From CAWBJP01 sp044867425 (lineage in GTDB: Bacteria > Actinomycetota > Acidimicrobiia > IMCC26256 > BP-133): a stretch of DNA of 64,000 bases. Below the pieces are notes generated by a model. It was not told the origin of the DNA. It searched no databases and saw only the letters and a list, made by a program, of their open reading frames with translations. Both the position numbers and the translations under genes were made by a program. This document shows positions 27,162-36,374 of the stretch, piece after piece (position 1 is the first letter of the stretch; every line of letters begins with the position of its first letter). The stretch is taken from NCBI GenBank assembly GCA_044867425.1, contig JBIOUX010000051.1:10310-74309 (forward strand). The letters are read 5' to 3'.

Positions 27162-28439
27162 ATGGCGGTGGCACCCAGGACGGCGGCCGGGGGGTGGGTG
27201 ACCGTCGTCGCTCTCCTCGGTCTCATCGCCCCCGCCTCCGGGGCATCGGCCTTCGCTCCCGGATGGACCAGCCAGTTCGGCACCACCAACGTCGACGAGG
27301 CCGTGGCCGTCACCATCGACCGCTCGGGGAACAACTACGTGGCCGGTTGGACCCAGGGGGTCCTGCCCGGGCAGAGCTCTGCCGGGACCCTCGACGCCTT
27401 CGTCCGCAAGCACGACCCGGCCGGGACCGAGCTGTGGACCCGCCAGTTCGGCAGCTCCGACCGGGATTACCTGCGGGGGGTGGCAGCCGACGCCGGAGGC
27501 AATATCTATCTGGCCGGCGAGACGGAGGGGACGCTCCCCGGCCAGGTGTCGGCGGGCGGGCGGGACGCCTTCCTCCGCAAGTACGACCCGGCAGGAACGG
27601 AGTTGTGGACCCGGCAGTTCGGCGGTGGTGGCGGGGACGGCGGCGCCGGGGTGGCCCTTGACGCCCTGGGTGACATCTACATCGTGGGGACCACGCGCGG
27701 GACGATGCCGGGCCAGACCACGGGCGGCGATTACGACGCCTTCATCCGCAAGTACGACCCGGCCGGCAACGAGCTCTGGACCCGCCAGTTCGGCGGTATC
27801 GAGGGTGAAGGGGCGCGTGGTGTGGCCGTCGGGCCGGGCGGGACGCTGTTGATCGTGGGCACGACGCAGGGTGCGTTTCCGCAGCAGTCGAACTCCGGCG
27901 GCTTCGACGCCTTCGTCACCCAGTACGACCTCGACGGCAACGCGGTGTGGATGCGTCAGTTCGGCAGCAACTTCAACGACTACGGCGTGGGCGTGGCCAC
28001 CGACGACAAGGGTGACGTGATCGTGGTGGGCAGCACCGACGGCACCCTCCTCACCAAGACCAGCGGCGGCGGGACCGACGCCTTCCTGCGCCGCTACAGC
28101 TCCACTGGTACCCCGATATGGACCGAACAGTTCGGCGGCGTGTACACCGACGCCGCCATGAGCGTTGCCATGGACCCGGCGGGACGCGTCTTCGTGGCCG
28201 GATCCACGGAGCGAAGCGGCCCGGGACGGCCGGGCCGGGGTCAGGATGCCTTTCTCTACTGCTACGACTCGATCGGCCGCCAGCAGTGGGCCAGCGAGTT
28301 CGGCACGGAGTCAACTGACATGGGCCTGGGCGTGGCCTTCGACGGCCACGTGATCCATCTGGTGGGCAGCACGCTTGGCTCTCTCCCGGGCCAGACATCG
28401 ACCGGCAGCCGGGACGCCTTCGCCCTCACACTCGGCTGA
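27162..28439 (+). CDS. Secreted seven-repeat beta-propeller (SBBP-like) protein
   Basis: 425 residues. Signal peptide (GWVTVVALLGLIAPASGASA), then seven repeats of about 55 residues, each opening with W-x-x-Q/E-F-G and containing GNIYLAGETEG-like strands, LPGQ and DAFVRKYDPAG. This is the SBBP-type repeat, and seven copies suit one closed propeller. No catalytic residues visible; such proteins usually bind ligands or sit on the cell surface. Divergent from the subtilisin gene with about 190 bases between, so possibly co-regulated with it. Confidence 0.85.
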   Translation: MAVAPRTAAGGWVTVVALLGLIAPASGASAFAPGWTSQFGTTNVDEAVAVTIDRSGNNYVAGWTQGVLPGQSSAGTLDAFVRKHDPAGTELWTRQFGSSDRDYLRGVAADAGGNIYLAGETEGTLPGQVSAGGRDAFLRKYDPAGTELWTRQFGGGGGDGGAGVALDALGDIYIVGTTRGTMPGQTTGGDYDAFIRKYDPAGNELWTRQFGGIEGEGARGVAVGPGGTLLIVGTTQGAFPQQSNSGGFDAFVTQYDLDGNAVWMRQFGSNFNDYGVGVATDDKGDVIVVGSTDGTLLTKTSGGGTDAFLRRYSSTGTPIWTEQFGGVYTDAAMSVAMDPAGRVFVAGSTERSGPGRPGRGQDAFLYCYDSIGRQQWASEFGTESTDMGLGVAFDGHVIHLVGSTLGSLPGQTSTGSRDAFALTLG

Positions 28440-28882
28440 CACCCCACCTCTCCGGCGTCAGGGCTACTCCGGCCATACGCCTTCTTCTCGGGCTTGTGGC
28501 ACGTAGGTGACGATCACCGCTGCAGCGGCGCGGGCGGGGCCGAACGGCCAATCAGGTGTGTTCCCCGCTCCCCGGGCTTTCCCTCCGGCCAGCCGGTACC
28601 GCCGAGAGGTGCGTGACCGGGCGACGGCGAAATCCCCGACATGGCTGGAGCGCGCTGGCAACGGGGACCGTGGCGGAGTCGTCCGCCCGAGTGCCGCCGC
28701 CCGCGAGGAGGGGTCGTCCCCACCCGGCCTCTGCCCCGCCCCCGCCGGCTGCGCCGGCGCTAGCGACGGGCCCGTCGACGGGCTCCGTCATGCCGGTGAC
28801 ACAACCACCGTCGCAGCCGTCAGCGATCCCGTAAGTCCCGTTGCCTAGCGTGCTGGTCAACGCACGCACGGGGAGGACAGTC
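28440..28882. other. Intergenic region before the methyltransferase
   Basis: About 440 bases. Short frames on both strands have no ribosome-binding sites or recognisable sequence. It must hold the methyltransferase promoter; I see nothing else in it. Confidence 0.4.
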
Positions 28883-29677
28883 ATGCGCGGGAACGGGATG
28901 ACGGCGACGTCGACGTACGTGCTGCCCAACGACTGGGAGCACGCCCGCCGGCGCCTCCGGCTGCTCGAGACGAGCTTCGATCCCACCACGACCAGACACC
29001 TGGCCGGGTTGGGAGTCGGGCCCGGCTGGCGGTGCCTGGAGGTGGGAGCTGGAGGAGGGTCCATCACCGCCTGGCTGTGTCGTGCCGCCGGCCCCACCGG
29101 ACGGGTGGTGGCCGTCGATCTCGACACGCGATTCGTCGACGAGCTGGACTACGACAATCTCGCCGTCTGCCGCCTCGATGTGGTCAACGACGACCTCCCC
29201 CGGGGGCCGTTCGACCTCATCCACACCCGCGCCGTCCTCGTCCACATCCCGGAACGGGATGAAGTGCTGGCCCGGCTGGTCAGCTGTCTCCGGCCCGGAG
29301 GATGGCTCCTGGTCGAGGAACCTGACAACGCCCTCCAGCTGGAGCTCGCCTCCGGCCTGTACCACAAGGTGTGGTCCTTCGTCGTCGCCGCGCTCGACGC
29401 GGTAGGGGTGGCGGACGATTGGGCCCGGCAGTTGCCGTCCCTCTTCCAGGCGCACGGCTTGACCGGGATCCGGGCCGAATGCCACGCCCCCTACTTCACC
29501 GGCGGTTCCACGCTGGCTCAGTTCGTCCGGGTCAGCATCAACCAGTTGAGCGAGCGGTTGCTGACCCACGGCGCCACCCCGGAGCTCCTCGACGAGATGG
29601 ACTCGCAGCTCGCGGATCTCGTCCGGTGGTTCCCGGGGATCCCGTTCGTGACCGCCTGGGGCCGCCGGCCGGGATAG
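28883..29677 (+). CDS. Class I SAM-dependent methyltransferase
   Basis: 264 residues from ATG 28883, which follows GGGGAGGAC; an in-frame upstream start at 28841 has no such site. SAM-binding motif I LEVGAGGGSITAWL, acidic motif VVAVDLDTRF, and LRPGGWLLVEEPD in the post-IV position. Methyltransf_25/UbiE-like fold. The substrate is unknown; no pathway genes are adjacent. Confidence 0.88.
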   Translation: MRGNGMTATSTYVLPNDWEHARRRLRLLETSFDPTTTRHLAGLGVGPGWRCLEVGAGGGSITAWLCRAAGPTGRVVAVDLDTRFVDELDYDNLAVCRLDVVNDDLPRGPFDLIHTRAVLVHIPERDEVLARLVSCLRPGGWLLVEEPDNALQLELASGLYHKVWSFVVAALDAVGVADDWARQLPSLFQAHGLTGIRAECHAPYFTGGSTLAQFVRVSINQLSERLLTHGATPELLDEMDSQLADLVRWFPGIPFVTAWGRRPG

Positions 29678-29757
29678 CGCACCCCCGGCCCTGGGCCCGC
29701 GCCAGGGGCGCCGGGCGCCGGTCATGTGGGAAGCGTGATGACCGTGTCGGTGTGAGT

Positions 29758-30315
29758 TCAGAGCTTCGCCCGGTAGAGGTCCCGGAGCAGGAGGACCTCG
29801 GCCAGATGGTGGATGGCCTCCCGATGGATGTGGAGCACGAGGGCCGCGGACGGGAACTCGGCGAAGGGGCCCTCGGCCGGGCCGACCGGGCGAGCGAGGG
29901 CGGCGTCGTCCAGTCCGCGAACTCCCGACACCCATGTCTGGTAAGCGGTGTCGAGCGCTTCCAGGGCGCGGGCCGCGCCCGGTGGCCAGATGGCCGTCTG
30001 GTAATCAATCGGAGGGCCGCCGAAGTGGGCGGCGTTGCGGACGCCGAAGATGCCCACGATCACGTGCCCGAGCCGCCAGGCGATGGTGGTGACCGGCGCC
30101 GGCGCCGGCTCGGGGAACTCGAAGTCGGCCACCAGGTCTCCGCCGCCCGCGGCCATGGCGGTGCGGGCCTCGGCCCGGGGCCGGATGCTCCAGCAGTCCT
30201 CCACCGGCTCCCAGAAGTACTCCTCGTCGCTGAGTCCCCCCAGGCGCGGCCGCACGTGGTGATCCCAGTGCCACGTGAGCTGCTCGAGCAGCTGCGCCGT
30301 CCAATCCAGTGTCAT
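29758..30315 (-). CDS. DinB-like four-helix metalloprotein
   Basis: 185 residues from ATG 30315, preceded by GAGGAGGG. Starts MTLDWTAQLLEQLTWHWDHHVRPRL, has TTIAWRLGHVIVGIFGVR and ends with ALVLHIHREAIHHLAEVLLLRDLYR: His residues in three helices, as in the DinB/YfiT superfamily of metal-dependent, often thiol-linked transferases. Actinobacterial members often use mycothiol. Activity here is inferred from fold only. Divergent from a small gene across two palindromes. Confidence 0.82.
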   Translation of the reverse strand: MTLDWTAQLLEQLTWHWDHHVRPRLGGLSDEEYFWEPVEDCWSIRPRAEARTAMAAGGGDLVADFEFPEPAPAPVTTIAWRLGHVIVGIFGVRNAAHFGGPPIDYQTAIWPPGAARALEALDTAYQTWVSGVRGLDDAALARPVGPAEGPFAEFPSAALVLHIHREAIHHLAEVLLLRDLYRAKL

Positions 30316-30357
30316 CCGTGCCCTCCTCGGTCGAGGCCTCCGGGCCACGGAGGCTGT

Positions 30358-30398
30358 CATACCCCATCGGTATGGTGCGCGCATGCGATGAGCGCATG
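30358..30398. promoter_or_regulatory. Two 17-bp palindromes between divergent genes
   Basis: CATACC-CCATC-GGTATG (30358-30374) and CATGCG-ATGAG-CGCATG (30382-30398): both perfect 6-5-6 inverted repeats starting CAT and ending ATG, with centres 24 bp apart. They sit between the DinB-like gene and the 85-residue gene. The geometry suits two dimers of a regulator; the two half-sites differ, so they may be bound by different proteins. Confidence 0.45.
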
Positions 30399-30411
30399 AA
30401 GGAGGAGCAAC

Positions 30412-30669
30412 GTGGAGTACGAAGCTGGGGACGTGATCGTGTACCGCCCGTTCGGCGGTGGGCTGCGCCGGGTCCGGGTCGAGGAGCGGCTGGCCGACGT
30501 GAAGCGGGGCCGGCCGGGCTTCGATGGAGTCGTGGTGTCGGGCCCAGAGAAGGGCCAGCCGGTGTGGGGTTACGACGATCAGATCGTGCCCCTCCGGGTG
30601 ATCCAGCGGGTACCGGACTGCCGCGCCGGGTTCCCGCACCTCGATGACGGAAGCCCGGGCGCGGCTTAG
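30412..30669 (+). CDS. Small hypothetical protein, 85 residues
   Basis: GTG start at 30412 with a strong AAGGAGG site 8 nt upstream. Short beta-rich sequence: EYEAGDVIVYRPFGGGLRRVRVEER, then GFDGVVVSGPEKGQPVWGYDDQIV. Looks like an SH3-like or KOW-like small barrel, though no family is recognised. Convergent with the next gene, overlapping it by 4 bases. Confidence 0.75.
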   Translation: MEYEAGDVIVYRPFGGGLRRVRVEERLADVKRGRPGFDGVVVSGPEKGQPVWGYDDQIVPLRVIQRVPDCRAGFPHLDDGSPGAA

Positions 30670-31625
30670 CTCGTCGCCCGCTTGTAGATGTCGGGGGTGT
30701 AGTACCCGGCGGCGATGCACGCCGCCGACCAATCGTTGAGCGAAGCGACGGCGGCGTCGAGATCGTCCCCGATGGCGTCGATCACGGACTGTTGCATGGC
30801 GTCGGTGCGCTCCTCGATGTCGTCCCGCAGGCGCCGGCCGGTGGCCGTGAGCTGGCTGTCGGCGACCAGTCCCCGCCGTTCGAGGTCGGCCAGGGTGGCG
30901 GCGACGGCGTCCTCGGAACATCCCCGCTGCCAGACGGTGAGCTGGCCGAGGGGCATGCCCATCCAGAGCTCGGTGACGATGTTCATCGCCACCGGGCCGA
31001 GACCGGACGAGATGCAGGCCGCCACGTGGCCGTCTCCCCGATGCTCCCGCACGAGTTCACAGGCCCGCCAGAGCTGGCCGACGGGGTGATCCGGCCAGCC
31101 CAGGGAGCGCAGACCGGAGTACATCGGACGGCCGGTGCCGTCCGCCGCCTCCACACCGCGGCGCAGGGCGGTCACCACCGGAGTCACATCGGCCCCGTCG
31201 AGGACCTCGGCCAGGCTCTCGATGGTGGCCTCTTCCCGCGCCGCCAGCATCCCGGCCCGACCGCACTGCCGGCGGGCTTCCTCGTAGGCGGCGACGATGA
31301 GCCCGGGCTCGTAGCTGGCGAAGGTGGCGGCGACCACCTCGGCCGGCGGCTCCCCGAGGGCGGCCGCCTTCCCCCAGACGTAGCCGGTGAAGATGGTCAG
31401 CCCCAACTTGGCCAGGACCTCGTTGGTGCGCCGGGACCAGACCGCATGCGAGGCGATGGGCTCGATGGCGTCGCGCAGGTGACGAGCGGGGCTGGCATTG
31501 GTCACCGGTGGTGGGGGCGGCGTCCCCTCGGGGTTCGGGACAAAGATCAGCTGTACCGCCGTGTCGTAGTCGATGGTCAGGAAGGGGTGGGTCGCCTCGT
31601 CCATGAGCACCTCTCTGAGACTCAT
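30666..31625 (-). CDS. SCO6745-like helical protein (copy A)
   Basis: 319 residues from ATG 31625 (overlaps the upstream stop, ATGA); ATG 31604 with GAGAGG before it is the alternative. All-helical, with WSRRTNEVLAKLGL, YVWGKAAALGEPPAEVVAA and a C-terminal winged-helix-like part (DLERRGLVADSQLTATGRRLRDDIEERTD). Matches what I know of the Streptomyces SCO6745 family, annotated as helix-turn-helix proteins of unknown role. Paralogue of 35346-36296. Both follow a cyclase/ATPase gene. Confidence 0.8.
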   Translation of the reverse strand: MSLREVLMDEATHPFLTIDYDTAVQLIFVPNPEGTPPPPPVTNASPARHLRDAIEPIASHAVWSRRTNEVLAKLGLTIFTGYVWGKAAALGEPPAEVVAATFASYEPGLIVAAYEEARRQCGRAGMLAAREEATIESLAEVLDGADVTPVVTALRRGVEAADGTGRPMYSGLRSLGWPDHPVGQLWRACELVREHRGDGHVAACISSGLGPVAMNIVTELWMGMPLGQLTVWQRGCSEDAVAATLADLERRGLVADSQLTATGRRLRDDIEERTDAMQQSVIDAIGDDLDAAVASLNDWSAACIAAGYYTPDIYKRATS

Positions 31626-31843
31626 CGGTTGGCGTCCGGCCGGTTCGAGCGAGCCGGCGCTCCCAGGCCCAGCATGGCGAAGCGCCGGAGCACGCCGAGG
31701 TGGAGGCCGAGCATCCCTGCCTCAGCGAGGACCGTGAGCTCCGGAAGGGGGTCTTCCCGGCCCAGCTCGTTGGCCATCCGGTCGCTGACGTCGTCGTCCA
31801 CGTCGAAGAGATCGGGGATCTGCAGAACCTCGGTCACCGCCAT
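31622..31843 (-). CDS. Small hypothetical protein, 73 residues
   Basis: ATG 31843 with AAGGAG 7 nt upstream. Acidic first half (VLQIPDLFDVDDDVSDRMANEL), then a hydrophobic helix (LAEAGMLGLHLGVLRRFAMLGLG) and a polar tail. Its stop overlaps the SCO6745-like start, so the two are translationally coupled. No counterpart in the second module. Not recognised; no Cys, so not an obvious RiPP precursor. Confidence 0.65.
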   Translation of the reverse strand: MAVTEVLQIPDLFDVDDDVSDRMANELGREDPLPELTVLAEAGMLGLHLGVLRRFAMLGLGAPARSNRPDANR

Positions 31844-31885
31844 CACTGTCTCCTTTCTCGTCGAGACCTTCGTCTCTCACCCTGG

Positions 31886-31915
31886 AGGCGTGACATCGGG
31901 ACGGAACATTGTTCC
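31886..31915 (-). promoter_or_regulatory. 30-bp conserved element with GGAACA-N-TGTTCC, copy A
   Basis: Matches 36338-36367 at 28 of 30 positions although the flanks differ. It holds a 6-1-6 palindrome at 31903-31915. It lies between the cyclase/ATPase stop and the genes below it, so it is probably an operator or promoter of the SCO6745-like unit. Confidence 0.6.
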
Positions 31916-31921
31916 CTTTCG

Positions 31922-34900
31922 CTACAGGGACCAGGTGACGGGGAGGCGGGGGTCGGGGATGTAGCTGCAGTAGCTGCCCGTCTTCACCGTGGTGGACAGG
32001 AGGAGGCCGAGCTCGTCGTCGTGCTCGGCGATGCGGGCGATGGCGTTGGCGATGGCCTTGCGGACGCTCACCCGGGCCCGCTCGGGCGACGAGGCCGCAG
32101 GGCGGTCCCGCCCCCCGAGGCCGATGGCCGCAGCCAGCTGGCGGGTGAGGGCCTCGAGCTCGACCTGGGCCCGGGCGGCCCGCCCAGGATCGTTCCAGGA
32201 CTCCGCCTCCTCGATCTCGCCCTGGAGCTCCCGCACCCGCCGGCGGTACTCGCGCTTGGCCCGCTCGTCGAGCACGGGCCCGGCGTCGCCCGAGGACCCG
32301 CCGGTGAGGTCGAGGACGTGGAGCTCGCAGCCGGGATGGGCGAGAAGGCGGGCCAGGTAGTGGAGCCCTTTCATATCGGGCAGCTCGAAGCCCGCTTCGC
32401 CATAGGCGACGATCCAGCGCTTCCGCTCCCGGCGCAGGGTCGCCGGCACAGCGGGTGCGGACGGGCGAGAGGGAGAAGCGGCAGGGGTGTCCAGCTGTTC
32501 CAGGGCGTAGGAGATCGCCTCCGCCGGTGCCATCAGTGCGCCTCGAGCCCATTCCCGGTCGAAGTCCGGGAACGACTTGGCCAACTGGGAGTGGCAGCGC
32601 TCCAGCTCGGCCGAGATGCAGCGGGTGTCGGGCGACTCGCCGACCGCTTCCCGGACGCCGTGGCTGGCTGCCAGCAGCCGGGTGGCCGAGCGCTGAGCGC
32701 CCTCGGCCTCCCGGAGCAGGGCCACCATATCCAGGCAATCGGCCAGAAAGGCGTGCACGCCCGCATCCCGGAGCAGGGAGAGTGACTCACGCACAGCGGC
32801 GTCGGCGCTGGCCCAGTTGCGAAGGAGGATGCCCACCTCGCCGGCTCGGGTCAGGGTCATCAGCAAGATTGTCAACAGGCCGGTGCGCCGCGCCATTTCG
32901 ACCCCCTCGGCGGCGAGGATCTCGGCGCGTTCTGTGTCACCGGCCGCGGCGGCGAGCGGGGCGAGCGACGCCGAGGCGTGGGCCACGACGCTGTCTCCCA
33001 TGCCCCTGCGCCCGAAGTCGAGCGCCTTCCGGAAACGCTCGCTCGCCGCCTCGGCGTCTCCTTGGGCCAGGCAGATCCATCCCAGCATGTATTCGCACCA
33101 GCCCATGGTCAGTAACGAGCCGACCGTCCGGCAATCCTCGTAACACTCGGTCAGCACCTGTTCGGCCCGCTCCAGGTCACCTCGGTGCAGGAAGCGGGTG
33201 CCGAGGAAGTACCCCGCCACGGCGGCGTCCTTGGCCTCGTGTCGCTCCCGGGCGAAGGCCAGCGCCTGCTCGTGCAAGGCCGACGACCCTTCGAAATCCC
33301 CCTGGGTGGCGAGCAGGAACCCCAGGACGTTGATCGCCCTCCCCCACGCCGGGGAAGTGGCCGCCGGACTGAGGGCCAGAACCTGCTCGAGTCGGGCCCG
33401 TCCCTCCCCCAGGCGCCCGGCCATCGTCCAGTAGTAACCCAACGGAACCACCAGGTGCAGAGCGGTCTCCGCCTCGCCTTGCGCCAGCGACCATTCGAGA
33501 GCAGCCCGGAGGTCATCCTCGACCTTGGCGCGCGTGATCCATTCGGCCCAGGGCAACGCCTCATCCGAGTAACGACGTCCTTCGGCCGATGGATCGCTGA
33601 AGATCCTGTCAGCCAGCTGGGCGAAGTAGTCCCGGTGCCGGCGCCGCATCGCCTCCTCCGTTCCCGAGGCGGCGAGCTTTCCGGCGGCGTACTCCCGCAC
33701 CGTCTCCAGCAGGCGGTAGCGGGCTTCCCGGCCGTGGCCGTCCACGATGACCAGCGACTTGTCCACCAGGCGGGCGAGCACATCGAGCACCTCGGCCCCG
33801 ACGAGGCTGGTGCTGTCCGCCGCTACCGCCTCGGCTGCGTCCAGGTCGAAGACGGCGGCAAACACGGAGATGCGCTGGAGGAGCAGGCGCTCGGGCTCGG
33901 AGAGCAGCTCGTAGCTCCAGTCCATGGTCGCCTGCAGCGTCTGCTGGCGGGCCGAGGCCGTGCGGGGACCGGCGCTGAGGAACCGGAACCGGTCATCCAA
34001 CCGGTCGGCGATCTGCTCGGGGCTGAGAACCGGGACCCGGGCGGCGGCGAGCTCGAGGGCGAGGGGGATCCCGTCCAGACGCCGGCAGATCCGTGCAACG
34101 GCGGGGGCGCTGTCGGGAGTCAGCCTGAATTCAGCGTCGGCGGCGCGGGCCCGCTCGCAGAACAGGGTGACCGCATCGGAGCCCGAGGGCGCGTCGAAGG
34201 GACCGTCGGCGGGAGGGAGGCCGAGCGGAGGTACCCGCCAGACCACCTCACCGCCGACGGCCAAGGGCTCCCGGCTGGTGGTGAGGACGACCACCTCGGG
34301 ACAGCGGCGCAGGATGGCCTCCAGAGGGTGGCCACGGAGTCGACGAGGTGCTCGCAGTTGTCGAGGAGCAGGAGCATCCGGCGGGGCCGGAGGTAGGCGC
34401 AGAGCCGGTCGAGGGCCGCCTCCGAGGCGCCTCCGGCCTCGACGAGCTGGAGGGTCCTCGTCACCTCGAGGACGACGAGGGAGGAATCGGCCAGCGCGGC
34501 CAGCTCCACCATGAAGACCCCATCGGGGTATGCCTCCAGCAGACCCGCGGCGACCTGAAGACCGAGGCGCGTCTTGCCCACCCCGCCGACGCCCGAGAGC
34601 GTGACCAACCGTGAGCTCTGCAGGAGGTCTCCCACCGCCTCGAGCTCGCGCTCCCGGCCGATGAAGGAGCTGGGGGCCATGGGCAGGTTGTGCCGAAGGG
34701 CGCCCAGGGAGCGCAAAGACGGGAAGGCGGACGGGAGGTCGGGGTGGGTGAGCTGGAAGACCCGCTCCGGACGGGCCAGGTCGGCGAGACGGTGCTCGCC
34801 CAGGTCCAGAAGCTCCACGCCGGCGGGCAGCTCGTCGCGGACGAACTCGGCGGTGAGCAGTGACAGCACCACCTGACCGCCATGGGCTGTGTCGAGCAGG

Positions 34901-35253
34901 CGGGCGGTCCGGTTGAGGGTCGGCCCGAAGTAGTCGCCACCACGACGTTCGGCGGCTCCGCTGTGCAACGCCATGCGGACCCGTAGCGGCCGGGACTGCT
35001 GCCAGTCGTCGGTGTGGAACGAGTGCTGGGCGGCGAGGGCGGCCGCCAGGGCGGCCGAGGCGGTCGAGAAGGCGGCGCACACGCCGTCGCCGGTGTGCTT
35101 GAACACCTTGCCGCCGGCCGTCTTGACCGCCAGATGGATCAGCTCGTCGTGGCGGGCCAGGTCCGCCGCCATGGTGTCGGGACCCTCTTCCCAGGCGCGG
35201 GTGCTGGCCTCGATGTCGGTGAAGAGGAAGGTCAGGGGGGTACTCAAGGCCAC
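31922..35253 (-). CDS. Class III cyclase / NB-ARC ATPase / TPR protein (copy A), one-base frameshift
   Basis: Would be about 1110 residues from GTG 35253 (or TTG 35247). Order: class III cyclase domain (TFLFTDIEAST, KHTGDGVCAAF, TLNRTARLL), NB-ARC ATPase (GVGGVGKTRLGL, LLLLDNCEHLV, TTSREPL), TPR-like helices, and a C-terminal domain ending YIPDPRLPVTW. The reading frame breaks near 34322-34329: after SVATL the sequence TGGAGGCC lacks one base, and the other frame continues EAILRRCPEVVVLTTSREP. The intact paralogue at 36375-39770 covers the same region in one frame. Either a consensus error or a recent pseudogene. Confidence 0.85.
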
Positions 35254-35292
35254 CTCTGCCCCCGTCCCGGGTCGCCAGCACAGCCCGCCGCC

Positions 35293-35304
35293 AGCGTATC
35301 CAAG
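35293..35304 (-). promoter_or_regulatory. Promoter box CTTGGATACGCT, copy A
   Basis: The same 12 bases occur upstream of copy B (39808-39819), 38-40 nt from each start. TACGCT fits an actinobacterial -10. Sequence around the box is otherwise different, which points to selection on it. Confidence 0.5.
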
Positions 35305-35345
35305 TCGGCGACGCGGCAAGCGGGAGACCCGGGTCCGCCACCCCC

Positions 35346-36296
35346 TTACTGGCCGGAGGAGCGGTCGCCCGCGCGCCTGAACGTGCCGGGCGGAAAGGCC
35401 CCCGCTTCGACGCAGGCCGCCGACCAGACCTCGAGAGACTCCACGGTGGCATCGAAGTCGTCGCCGATGGCGTCGATCACCGGTTGTTCCATGGCGTCGG
35501 TCCGGTCCTCGATGTCCTCCCGCAGGCGGCGGCCGGCGGACGTCAGGGCCCCGCCGGCGACCAGATCCCGGGCCTCGAGCTCGCCGACGGCGGCGGAGAT
35601 GTCCTCCTCGGACCATCCCCGCCGCATGGCGGTGTAGGCGCCGAGCGGCATCCCCAGCCACAGCTCGGTGAGCAGGTTGATGGCCACCGGGTTCAAGCCG
35701 GCGGAGAGCCAGGCGGCGGTGTGGCTGTCGCCTCGGTGCTCCCGCAGGAGCTCGGTCGCCCGCCACAGCTGGCCGAGAGGACGTTCGGGCCAGGGCAGGG
35801 AGCGGAACCCGGAATAGATCGGCCGGCCGAAGCCGCCGGCAGCATCGACACCCCGGCGAAGGGCGGCGACCACCCCCGTCACGTCCGTGTCGCCGAGAAT
35901 CTCCTCCAGGCTTTCGAGGGTGGCGTCCTCCCGCGCCGCCAGCAGGCCGGCCCGTCCACACTGCCGCCGGGCCTCCGTGTAGATGGCGGTGACGAGTCGT
36001 GGCTCGTAGACGGCCAAGGCGGCCACCACCACCTCGGCGGGAGGCTCACCCAGTACGACGACGCGGCCCCACACGTATCCGGGGAAGAAAGCGAGGCCCA
36101 GCTTGGCCAGAACTTCGTTCGTCTTTCGCGACCAGATCGCATGCTCGGCGATCGGGGCCATGGCGTCCCGCAGGCGCCGGGCCGGAGCCGGGGCGACCGC
36201 CGATGGCGGGGGCCATGTGCCCGGCACCGCAAAAGATCCCATGATCAGGTCGTAGTCCCAGGTCAGATAAGCCTGCAGCAACGTCTCGAAGTCCAC
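35346..36296 (-). CDS. SCO6745-like helical protein (copy B)
   Basis: 316 residues from GTG 36296, preceded by GAGGAGGG; codons further upstream lack a site. Same landmarks as copy A: WSRKTNEVLAKLGLAF, YVWGRVVVLGEPPAEVVVAA, GRPIYSGFRSLPWPERPLGQLWRA and the C-terminal helix-turn-helix-like part. It follows the intact cyclase/ATPase and precedes the frameshifted one, so it closes module B. Confidence 0.8.
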   Translation of the reverse strand: MDFETLLQAYLTWDYDLIMGSFAVPGTWPPPSAVAPAPARRLRDAMAPIAEHAIWSRKTNEVLAKLGLAFFPGYVWGRVVVLGEPPAEVVVAALAVYEPRLVTAIYTEARRQCGRAGLLAAREDATLESLEEILGDTDVTGVVAALRRGVDAAGGFGRPIYSGFRSLPWPERPLGQLWRATELLREHRGDSHTAAWLSAGLNPVAINLLTELWLGMPLGAYTAMRRGWSEEDISAAVGELEARDLVAGGALTSAGRRLREDIEDRTDAMEQPVIDAIGDDFDATVESLEVWSAACVEAGAFPPGTFRRAGDRSSGQ

Positions 36297-36337
36297 GGCC
36301 GCCCTCCTCTTCAGCGTTCCGACTGCTCTCAACCGGT

Positions 36338-36370
36338 AGGCGTGAAATCGGGACGGAACAGTGTTCCGTC
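36338..36370 (-). promoter_or_regulatory. Conserved element with 9-1-9 palindrome, copy B
   Basis: Its first 30 bases match 31886-31915 with two differences. Here the palindrome extends to a perfect GACGGAACA-G-TGTTCCGTC (36352-36370), 5 bases after the cyclase stop. GAAC and GTTC are 3 bases apart, not 4, so it is not a standard LexA box. Confidence 0.6.
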
Positions 36371-36374
36371 GGCC

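Noticed and set aside
31622..31843. RiPP precursor peptide
   Set aside because: No Cys, no Ser/Thr-rich core, no modification enzymes nearby; the SCO6745-like neighbour is not a maturase.
31903..31915. LexA SOS box
   Set aside because: GAAC and GTTC are 3 bases apart rather than 4, and no SOS gene follows.
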